From Posidonia oceanica (lineage: Eukaryota; Streptophyta; Magnoliopsida; Alismatales; Posidoniaceae): a DNA stretch of 64,000 bases. The notes below the pieces were generated by a model that saw nothing but the letters and a program-made list of their open reading frames with translations, was not told where the DNA came from and ran no database searches. A program made the translations under genes and the position numbers. The number at the start of each line of letters is the position of its first letter. The stretch's first letter is position 1. Positions 54,901 to 64,000 of the stretch are shown here, piece by piece. The stretch is from positions 12,418,001 through 12,482,000 of the forward strand of contig JAZBRS010000037.1 of the NCBI GenBank assembly GCA_037176725.1, in the 5' to 3' direction.

Positions 54901-57900
54901 AGTTGCTACTAGCGACCATGAATGGAGGAGGAGGGCGGCTGGAGAGGCGCTGAACGGCGGGCGGCGTGCTCCGGAGCCGTGCGGAGGTCGGGCGACGTTC
55001 GGAGAGCCATGGCGCTGCCTGGAGATGGTCGGAGAGCTGGACGGAGGTCTACAGACCTGCTCGGAGGCAGAGCAGACGATCGACGCGTCGGGGAAGCGAT
55101 CAGAAAGCACCGATGTGCTCCTGGAGCTCATGCGGTCCTCAGGCGACGCTCGGAGCTGAGTTCTGCTGATCGGAGCGGTGGATGAGACCCAGAGCTCGCC
55201 GGAGAAGACGGAGATGCGGCGGCGTTGTCTTCGGCACAGAGGGAGGGAAACCCTATTCTAAAGGCCGGAAAAGCATGCTGGAAAGAAAACTAGGCCAAGG
55301 GGAAGGAGCAGTACTTGTTTTGCTGGCCGAGGAACCCTCCCGACGTCGGTTGGTTTTGCAGAAGGTGGCGAGCTTGGTCCGGTTGCTACGGGCATCGTCG
55401 ACGGCTTCTAGGCGTCTGGATCTACTCAGTGGAGTCCTCCGGAGCTTCCTGAGCGGTTGGAAGGCAGCTGCGAAGACCGGCGCGTCAAGTGGGTTCTGTG
55501 GGTGCTCAGCTGGATGCCAGAGGTGGGGGGAGATGTTCACTACCCTTTGGATCAATTGGAGGGTGCCGGTGGTTTCCTGGATGATTGGTGAAGGGTTTCG
55601 GAAGGTTGAAAGGGCTGGTGGAGGCTCGGAGAAGAAGATTGCAAGTCAGGTGGATTTCTGGACAGAATGGGTTGCAGGTGTTTGAGGTGGATGGCTCCGG
55701 CTGTGGTGGTGATGATGGCTGAGGCTCAGGTGGGTTGGAAAGCTGGTGATTCAGGGAGTATGGTGGTGGAGTTTGGGCAAGTTTAGTGGGCTGTGGCGTT
55801 CGGAATTTTGAGGAGGGAGGTGTTGGGTTCTGTTTTGGAAAAGGAGGAGTTGGGGGGATTTTTGGGGTGGCTTTGGGTGTGGATTGGAAGGGTGGATTGC
55901 TGGAAGTTTGGTCGAGATTGGGGGGTGAAATGGGAGTGGTTTGCTGGGTGGAATGGGTGCTATTTCAGATGGAAGAGGAGGAGGAAATGCTACTGGTTTC
56001 TGGCAGAGGAAGGAGGGGAATGTTGAGATTCTCTCGCTCTCAGGTGCTCTCTCAGAGTGGCAAAGAGGCAGTAGAGGAGTGCTGAAGGGCTTGGTGTACT
56101 CAAGAGTTGGAGCTGGGTGTATGCTGGGTGTGTACTGGCTGTCGTTGGGCAAAGCTCTCTCTTCCTCTCTCTCTCTCAGGTCTGCCGGTGCATGTGAAGG
56201 CCGTTGAAGCTTGGTCGTGGTCTAGGTCGGCTGGCACAGAGGGGGGGTCTGATGGAGGAAGGGATGGCTGTAAGGTGCGGGAAGCCAAGGCTGACGGAGG
56301 GTGTCAGGTGAGTTTGAAAAACGGCCATGGCAGCTGACTGTTGGAAGAAGAGAGGAGGAGAAAAAGGAGGGAGAGGGAAAAAATGAAATGAAAGAAGGAA
56401 AGAAGGAGAGGAGGAAGAGGTGTGGGTCGGCTGTAAAAATGGAAAAAAAAGGGAGTGGGCCGGGCTGATGAATAGGAGGAAAAGAAATAAGAAGAAGGAA
56501 AAGAAGGGATGTGGGGAAGAAGAAAAGAAGAGGAAGAAAAAGAAGGAGAAAGATTTAAAATAGAAAAAGGATTTGGAAATGTTTTAGATTAGTTAGTTTT
56601 TGGTTGAGATTTTTAAATAGGTTTTAAATGATTGTTTTTTAATTAATTAGGGTTAGGAGGAGTTTTAGTTTTGTCTTTTTAAGATCTTCTTTTTTCTTTT
56701 AATTTGTTTTTTTTTTTATTATTTAAATGTTTGTTAAGTTTTTTAATTGTTTTTAGTTAAGTTTTCCTTATTAGTTTTTCTTGTTAAGTTGGGATTTTTA
56801 ATTAAGATTTTTTAATGGGTTACGTTTTGATTAATTAGGATGAGTTTTAGTTTTTTAATTTTAGTCTTTTAGGATTTTCTTTAAGTCTTCTTTTAAATTT
56901 GATTTTGTTTGTTAAATTCTTTTAATATTTAGTTAAGTTCTTCTTGTTAAGTTTTTAATTGAGTGTTTTTAAATTGTTTCAAGCTTTTTGATTATTTCTT
57001 TTTCCTTTTTAATTAAGTTTTCAAATTGTTTCTTTTAGATTTGTTAAGTTAAGTTTTTTCTTAATTACTTGCCTTAGTATTTTAAATTGTTTTCTTTCTT
57101 TTTAGGATTTGTTTTTTGATTATTTTTACCAAGGTTCTTACTTTTGGTTTGTTTTGAGTATATTCTGGTTTTTGCTTGATTTTATAGCATTTTCCTTTTG
57201 TTTGTTTTGTATTTTTTAGATTGCCTTCATAGCCTTTAGTTTTAGTTAGATTTAGTTAGGTTTTGGTTTTTAATTGTTTGTTTAAGTTTTTAATTACTTC
57301 TTTTTAGGATTTTGATTGTTTTTTGTTTTGTTTTAGAGTTTTAAAGGTTTTTTAGAGATTTAGTGGAAGAAAGGAAAAGAAAAGGAAAGGGAGAAGAAAA
57401 GGGAGAAGTGAAGGAGTAAAGAAGAAAGAGAGGAGTGGAAGGAAAATAAATTTTAGAAAATCAAGGAATAAGCTAAAAATAAAATAAAAATAAAAATAAA
57501 ATATAGAAGAGATAGATGCACAAGGTGGGCCTACAGCCAAGCAAGAAAAAGAGAGAGAATGAGGTGAAAAGAAGGAGAATAAGGAGGAGAGAGAAAAGAA
57601 TAATCCAGGAGAGAGAAAAGGATAATTTGAATAAATGAAGGGGCTAGAGGTTTAGAAAAGAGGTGAAATTTGGGGAGTGTGTGGCCTAGGGTTTCTAGTG
57701 TTGGACCTAGGATTTGGATTTAGATTTTGGAAGGTTTTGCAAGGGTTTTGAGGTGTAGAAAAAGGGTGGTTTTACCTAGGTTTTCTAGGGTTTTTAGGAG
57801 TGGTTTTGGTTTGAAATTCTAAGGGTTTTTAGGTGGGTTTTCTAGATTAGGAAGGATGGGTTTTCCTATGGTTTTTTGGGTGGTTTTTGAGTATGGGAAA

Positions 57901-58101
57901 TGGGTGTGATTCTAGATTACGTTTTGGGGTTTGTTTTGGAGTTTTGGTTTGAAAAGAAGAGTGTGATCTTGGGTTTGGGTTAGGTTTCAAGGTTCTAAAG
58001 TTTTTAATTTTCCTGATTTTTGGGTGAGGGTTTTCTAAGTCATGTTTTGAAGCCACCAGAAGGATTCCATTGATTCAGCCTGTCAAAATGGGGTGTCTAC
58101 A
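51906..58101 (-). mobile_element. L6: solo Tat-type LTR in element C, TSD CTCCC
   Basis: 6196 bp. The minus strand begins TGTAGACACCCC at 58101 and ends CATTCATA at 51906, so the terminus is TG...TA instead of TG...CA. Flanks are CTCCC on both sides, and the joined flanks match element A across the site. Hairpin GGTG/CACC at 52203..52215, U5 motif at 52011..52021, minisatellite at about 52505..52775. Its final 100 bp differ from the other LTRs, so it is a separate subfamily. Confidence 0.85.
52505..52775 (-). repeat. 30-bp LTR minisatellite (in L6)
   Basis: About nine copies of a 30-bp unit around GCACGCAAAACGGTGCAAGA with AAACAAAGCAA between them. More homogeneous than in the other LTRs. 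Confidence 0.88.
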
Positions 58102-58518
58102 CTCCCTCAGATGGGGACAAGCTATCTCTCTTCCCCTCTCAGGGCTGGCAGGCCTCACTGCCCGGGCGACAAGTCCGTTACTCTTGTCTGGTGCCCCTTT
58201 TGCGCAAATTTGGACTAACCGCCAAATTTTCGCATTGCACCGCAACTTTCCTTTCAGCATCCTTTTGCATCAACCTTGCACTTCTTTATTTATAGCATTG
58301 CGTGTTAGATAGTTGCATTGACATGCATTTCATTGCATCAACATTCGCATCTACATCAGCATGTTGCATTGCGGCAACGAGCCATGACTTTCGGTGCATC
58401 TGCCGAATAAGTGACTCACGTTGATAGCAATTTGTGCTCTTGCTGGTGTCGGGTGGGGTGTCTTGTCACCCCTGAGCCACGGTCTCGCTACGCTTGACCT
58501 CGCTTAGGGAGGGGCATC
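58102..58518 (+). other. Element C 3' internal end and polypurine tract
   Basis: Continues from 51905. It matches A 5985..6403, including GGTGCATCTGCCGAATAAG. The polypurine tract is AGGGAGGGGCATC (58506..58518). Stems: outer GGGGTGTC 58456..58463 with GACACTTC 58523..58530 (two G-U pairs), inner CCCTGAGC 58471..58478 with GCTTAGGG 58502..58509 (one G-U pair). Confidence 0.8.
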
Positions 58519-58706
58519 TGTAGACACTTCATTTTGACAGGCTTTTGTTGGAGAATTTCAAAACCTTCCCCTAAACAACCCAATTCCATTTCCCAAACCT
58601 ACTCCAATTCCCTACCCAAAACAACCCAATTCCATTTCCCAAACCTAATCCAATTCCCTACCCAAAACCAACCTAATATAAACCAAATCCCATTTCATAA
58701 CCTAAC
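58519..58706 (+). repeat. L7: first 188 bp of element C 3' LTR
   Basis: Starts TGTAGACACTTCATTTTGAC directly after the polypurine tract. It resembles the start of L2 and is cut at 58706/58707 by element E. Confidence 0.8.
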
Positions 58707-59192
58707 TGTAGACACCCAAATCTGGAAGTCAGTCGACAGTTGTTTGCTTCGGAAAGCGCGTGCGGTTGAGGCGGACCCCACCATTTCATCAAACCCCAAA
58801 CCTAGACCCAAACCAACTCAGACCCACCAAAACTTCACCAATCATACGCTAATACATCCAACACCACAAATACCACAAAACCATAGCCCTAGATGGTCCA
58901 CGAACCAGAGAAATAGGCTCAGAAACTAGGGCAGCAAACTTGCAGGATGACTCTCACGTGGAGCTCTCGCGTTTTGTCCTGTGTCAGTGGTGAAATCAGG
59001 CGATCTGGCCTCCTTGGGCCACCGATCCTTGCCTTCCCATTGGCCCCCATAGATCCAAGAATGTGCCTCTGAGTTCGTGCCATATCCGACCACACAACCG
59101 AACGCTCATCTCCCTCCGATCTCCCCAGACGATCCCAACCACCCTCCGTGACTTAGGTCAGCCACCAACGGCTGGAATCGATTCCGCCGGTG

Positions 59193-59199
59193 TATAAAA
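59193..59199 (+). promoter_or_regulatory. TATA box of element E
   Basis: TATAAAA, 486 bp into the LTR, in a GC-rich surround. A typical plant TATA box, probably directing transcription of E. Confidence 0.6.
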
Positions 59200-59884
59200 C
59201 CCAACCTAGACCCAACGAACATTTTTCTTAGTGTTTCCTAGTCTCTCTTGCATTCAGGGAGATTCCCCACACTTCTCCCAAGCATCCCTGAGCCCCGAGC
59301 ACCTCCTTCTCACGTCTGAGATCGGAGAAACCCAACTCCAGCCATCTCTTAGCCGTTGAGTCTCCTTGGCGTGAATCCTCACCGTCTGAGCGTTCCCTAG
59401 AGCCCTTGACTGAGTGTCCAAGCTCCCCATCACTCCAGAACCTCCATAGCAGCCCTACAGCCTCGCCCAATCACTCACCGGAATCTGCAGCTATCGCTGG
59501 AGAAGACAGCTCCCACGGCCTTATTCAGGCAATCCACCGCTTTTCTTTAGTGTAGAATCACTCCCTGCTGTTGTGTGTTTATTTCCCAAGTCTTATTTAC
59601 ATTTATTACACATTTAATTATTTGTTTTTGCCTTTTTTCGCCGTCTCCGGCGGTGGGTTGACGGCTCGCGCACGGCATCTCGCCATCGCGCACATAGCCA
59701 CTCCGTCCTGTCGCCCTGAGTCTTTGGCTCACTCCCTCGACCCTCCTCAGTGCTTCCATGGTCGACCGCACCCTCCACGCCGCCTCCATGGCCGGCGGAG
59801 ATGCGCGGTTGCCGACACTTTACTGTCGAGGCGGAGGACGTGATCCAGGCGGTGCCATCGTGGTTTCTCACCATGTTTGGGTAG

Positions 59885-60330
59885 CTGGATGCACCACCTT
59901 GCTTCCCCCATTGGTTCCATGACGTTTCATTTAGAATCGGGCCCAGAATCTGGCAATGAAGGACCTCTATCTGAACAACCGGTCTCGCGGCGAGGTCCCG
60001 CATGGACCTCTCGCGTTTTTGACCATGATTTCAGGCAGAATTCCCAGCCCTTTTCCAACCCTTGTTTATGCTCGTTTCTTACATATTATTGCATGTTTGC
60101 CCTCCTGGATGCACCACCTTGCTTCCCCAATTGAGTTCACAGCGTTTCATTTAGAATCGGACTCGGAATCCGGCGACGAAGGTCCTCTGTCTGAACAAAC
60201 CGGTCTCGCGTCGAGGTCCCCCGTGGACCTCTCACGTTTTTGACCGTGATTCCAGGCAGAGTTCCCAGTCCTTTTCTGACCCTAGTTTATGCTTGTTTCT
60301 TACATATTATTGCATGTATGCCATCTTGGA
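59885..60330 (+). repeat. 220-bp direct repeats in E LTR
   Basis: Two full copies starting CTGGATGCACCACCTTGCTT at 59885 and 60105, and the start of a third near 60325. Each contains TTCATTTAGAATCGG, GGTCTCGCG, CGAGGTCCC and CTTACATATTATTGCATG. The frames open here are not credible genes. Confidence 0.85.
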
Positions 60331-61700
60331 TAATCCCCCTACTTCATTCGATCGAATTCATATTGAATCGAATAGGATTAATCCTCCATTTTTGCCTTGA
60401 GATCTTGCTGTCCAGAAGCCTGTCCGTGCGAAGAGCTCTCGCATTTTTGATAGAGTATTTTGCTGACATGGACAGGGCCTCCCCACTCATGCATTGTCTT
60501 TCTATTATACTTGTTTACATTTCAGCATTGTATTGTCACTTCTTTGGTCTCATTTAACATTTATGCATGTTTATTTGAGTTTTATTCTCTTGTTCTTCAC
60601 ATTTATCATGGCATGTTTCCTATATTGCATCTTAGTCCTTATCACATTTAGGACTTTACTTTATTGCATTGCATGCATCTTTCATGACATTGCATTTAAG
60701 ACCCTGCATTTAGCCACTATTGTATCAGTGAGCTTTATTTGGGCTTTGAGCTATCTGGCTTGATTTTTGAATAGCTTTTGATCAGACCGTTGGATCTTTG
60801 CGATCCAAACATTTGAATCTTCCTTGTTGAATGAGCTTCCATTAAAACTTGGTTTTACTCAGATCAGGCATCAGATCATCAGGTCAATGCCCATTTAAGC
60901 CACTGCATATCATTCATTGCATCATAACTTGCATCACATGCATTGTTTTCCCGATCCGTCTTCTCGAGCATACAGATTAGGCTTTATCAGTCGATTTCCC
61001 CTTGCTTGCTGCACCCTTGCATTGTATGGCTTTCCGTCGGTGTTTTGTTTTCCCCTTTGCATGTCGCATCCTTGCATTGAATGGTTTTCCTTTGACATTT
61101 TGTTTCCCGCCTGCATTGCATTTAGGGTGATGATGATTACTGTTTAGAGTTCTTACGAACCAAGGCCCGTCCTGTTCGGAACCTTGACAGTGCAGCTGAG
61201 CACATATATCACATGTTTTGTTTTCCACCATGCATCATGACGTCTTAAGCATACATTTGAGCATACTAAAGCATTCATGGCATAGCATAGCATTCATTCG
61301 GCACATGCGAGCGAGTTTAGCCTAGAAAGACCACTCCTCAGGCGTGTCGGGGGTGCTTAATACCTTCCCTACGTGTAACAGGAGTCCTTATCCTTCTCTG
61401 GACCACAATGATTCAGTGTCGCATCCATTTTTGCATGGATTCACTTTGGTTTTCTTTTGCCTTGTTGGCATTACATCCGGTTTTCCTCGTCTTTCGGCTT
61501 TTTTCCCAATTAGACTAGGTGGTGACTCCGTTTTTACTCTTTATCTTTTTATTTCCCTTATCGTCATTTTATTGGTGTTTTCCTTGAGCCGAACTCTCCT
61601 CGGATCCACCATTAGCTGTGGCCTTCTTTCTCCTCGACCGGGCGCCTGTGAGCTTTGGTAGTGGCCCCTGCGTTGTGTGCGAGAGACAGTTACAGTAAAG

Positions 61701-61718
61701 TGGCAACTCCGCTGGGGA
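61701..61718 (+). other. Primer-binding site of element E
   Basis: TGGCAACTCCGCTGGGGA, one mismatch from the tRNA-Arg PBS of element B. It confirms that E reads left to right and that 58707..61694 is its 5' LTR. Confidence 0.75.
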
Positions 61719-62044
61719 AACTCGGCTCCGGCTTTCACTTTGGCTTTCTCGCCGCTTGCATTTTGCATCTTTGCTTGCCTTGTGCTTTTGCATGCCTTGC
61801 TTGTTTGCTTGCTTGCCTGTTCATTTACTTGCCTTATGCCATGTTTGCTTGTATTGCTTTATTTCTCGCATTATGCATGTCTAAATACATGCTTGGCGCA
61901 CTATGCATGCCTTTTGAGTGGTAATTGCTTTGTTTCACACACTCGCTATGCCACTGCACATGCCCATGCCATGCATACTTGCTTTTTGATATGAGAAGTG
62001 TTTTCTCTTCACTATCATGTCTACTACACTTGCACATGCCATGC
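61719..62044 (+). other. Element E leader, cut by F
   Basis: Non-coding TTGC/TGCC-rich leader. Ends at 62044. The last five bases CATGC (62040..62044) should recur at the far side of F, off-window. Confidence 0.6.
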
Positions 62045-64000
62045 TGTAGTAATCCCAATCGGAATCAGGCTTACTATTAGCGGCGATTGATCCGAGGAAG
62101 AGGCTCAACTCGAAAACACTTAAAATCGAGGAGAAAAGAGAAAGATAAGACAATTCAGAGTCGCCACCGTGTCCATTATCGGGAGACAAGGAAAACCGGG
62201 GAAATGCGTGGATTAACATGCAAAACCAAGCGAGAAATGCAAAGCAAAGCAATGCAAAGGAAAACAAATGCAAATGAATGCAAATGAGATGACTCATGCC
62301 TAGGATAAGGGCAATATGGTCATTGCGGGCCAAAAGACTGGGCAAGGACTCCTGTTACGTGCGGGGAAGGTGTTAGGCACCCCCGACACGCCCGAGAATC
62401 GGTCTTTCTAGGCTTACGCTCGCATACGCAGGGAAATGCAGATTTGGATGCCTAAATGCCAATGAATGCCTGAATGAATGCTCATAGGTGTGCTCTAAGT
62501 GGAAGGATGCAAAGCAAGGAAGTAAACGTGCTATCTAAGTGCTCAGCAACGCTGTCTGTGTTCCGAACCAGGTGAAACCTAGCTCGCGAGAACTCCAGGC
62601 AGTAAGCATCACTGCCCTATATGCGAATGCAAGTGAAAAAGCAAAACAATGGCAAAACTATGCAATGCGATCGACATGCAAGAGAAAATGGCGTAAAATG
62701 TGCAAAACGAGGCAAGAAACGAAAACAGCACGCGAAACGGTGCAAAAAGACAAGATCGGCACGCAAAACGAGCGAAAAAGCAAGGCGGCACGCAAAACGG
62801 TGCAAAAGACGAGGCGGGCACGCAAAACGGTGCCAAAACGAAAGCGAGCGTGCAAAACGACGCAAAAGACAAGGCAGGCACGCGAAACGGTGCCAAAAGC
62901 AGGGCGAGCGCGCAAAACGGCACAAAAGACAAGGCGGGCACGCGAAACGGTGCCAAAAAAAGAGCGAGCGCGCAAAACGGCGCAAAAGACAAGATCGGGC
63001 ACGCAAAACGGCGCCAAAAACAGGGCGAGCGCGCAAAACGGCGCAAAAGACAAGGCAGGCACGCAAAACGGTGCCGAAGACGAAGCAAAACCTCGGCAAA
63101 ACCATGCGGATGTAAATGCAAGAAAAGAGGAAACAAGGAGAGTGAAAGGAGAGGCAAATGGTATGTGTGTGAGAACAAATACTGTTTGAGGGCCGCACAG
63201 AGTAGGTGTGAAGACCTACACTGGGGAGAACAAGCAAGCGGAGGGATTACCACTGCTTTGTGACTGTTTCCCATTAAACCGCTCCACGATGTGTCTCGCA
63301 CGCTGCCCAAAGCTCGCGGCGCGATCGGATCGTGGAAAAGGGGGAAGAAAGTTGCATTAAGTGGTGAATCCAGGGAAAATACAACACAAAACACCCAAGA
63401 GTACGCGAAACGGGGATCCGAGTTGATAGACAGGAAGGGGAGGTCCTATTCTACATGCTCAAAGAGACGGAAAGCGAAAACAAAGCAAACTATGCAAATG
63501 GCATGCTAATGAATGCAATGCAGGGGTTCGGGAGGACATACCTGGGAATCCTGGGGCCTGATCTGAAATCTGCAGGGTCCATGCTGAAGAGCGCTTCGCC
63601 GTGGTCGCCTGGGCAGCTTATTTGAGAAGAACCAACGGCTGGATCGGAAGTTATCACAGCTTCAAGGCAGGAGGGCCAGAACAGAGGAGAAAAGCAGATC
63701 TAAGTGTTTAGGAGATCCTAGGGGTGTGCAAATGGGTACTCCCAGGTGAATGGGAGCTAAGGGAACTTAGTGTGTGCAAAGGGATGCTTAATGCAAAGCT
63801 AAATGAATGCAGAATGCATGCAGAAGCAAGAAAAGACAAGAAGGAGACTTTTGGGGAAAAACAGGGATTCAAATGCATTTTCAAAAAGAAAAGGGGGTTA
63901 AAACCAGAGTTTTGAAAAAGATGGGGCTCTACAGGCAGGGGTTTTGGAAACAGGAGGGATTGCATGCAGTTTTGCAAAAGACTGGGCTTAGAATGATATT
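62045..64000 (-). repeat. F: Tat-type LTR inserted in E (partial, runs off the window)
   Basis: Minus-strand LTR end ATTACTACA at 62045. Hairpin GGTG/CACC at 62369..62381, U5 motif at 62158..62168, minisatellite at about 62690..63085. I cannot tell whether it is a solo LTR or the 3' LTR of a longer element. Confidence 0.85.
62690..63085 (-). repeat. LTR minisatellite (in F)
   Basis: About 14 copies, alternating GGTGCCAAAA and GGCGCAAAAGACAAG forms in a two-unit higher-order pattern. Frames of 150-260 codons on both strands arise from it. Confidence 0.85.

Larger units (their letters stand above)
58707..61694 (+). repeat. 5' LTR of element E
   Basis: Begins TGTAGACACCCAAATCTGG at 58707 and is taken to end GACAGTTACA at 61694, six nucleotides before a PBS (about 2988 bp). 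A TATA box is at 59193 and 220-bp direct repeats lie at 59885..60325. The 3' part shares the hairpin module (GGTG-cttaa-TACC, 61352..61364) and the GGTGGTGACTC motif (61518..61528) with the Tat LTRs, although the rest differs. The left flank CTAAC (58702..58706) is the expected TSD. Confidence 0.75.

Overview
This window is repeat DNA from a plant nuclear genome, most likely an angiosperm. It holds no bacterial genes and no host gene that I can recognise. The coding potential is one Ty3-gypsy polyprotein of the Tat/Ogre lineage (gag, protease, RT, RNase H, a second archaeal-type RNase H, integrase) and three copies of an accessory gene that matches plant DUF7745 proteins. Everything else is very long LTRs (about 5.8-6.2 kb), retrotransposon leaders, 3' regions and tandem repeats. 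I cannot name the species.

The layout resolves into nested insertions, read from LTR ends and 5-bp target-site duplications (TSDs). Element B (20533..48545, minus strand) is complete: two LTRs, TSD CTGGC, a tRNA-Arg-type primer-binding site, a polypurine tract, gag-pol and an intact DUF7745 ORF. B sits inside the LTR of an unrelated minus-strand element G (18284..20532 plus 48546..49108). G sits inside a plus-strand Tat element C (49109..51905 and 58102..58706). C also carries a solo LTR, L6 (51906..58101, TSD CTCCC). C's 3' LTR is cut by a plus-strand element E (58707..62044), and E is cut by a minus-strand LTR, F (62045 to the window end). On the left, a plus-strand Tat element A (visible from 2517 to 18283) appears to lie inside G. 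A contains an LTR insertion, L1 (window start to 2516), and its 3' LTR is split by a solo LTR, L3 (10184..16185, TSD AAAAC).

The Tat elements share one plan: 5' LTR, PBS, gag-pol, DUF7745 gene, an array of short hairpins, a structured polypurine tract, 3' LTR. DUF7745 is intact in B (400 codons plus stop). It is broken in C (five stops, same length) and in A (four stops and a 4-nt net deletion). B's polyprotein has three in-frame stops and one or two frame changes, so B is probably structurally complete but not autonomous.

The most interesting signal is structural. Between the DUF7745 gene and the 3' LTR, all three Tat elements carry tandem repeats whose unit is a short inverted repeat. The stem sequence changes from copy to copy while pairing is kept, and the loop stays nearly constant. 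A second array with covarying stems and 9-nt loops occurs in the unrelated element G. The polypurine tract is enclosed in a two-tier stem that uses the first bases of the 3' LTR. I know of no description of these structures, but I could not search.
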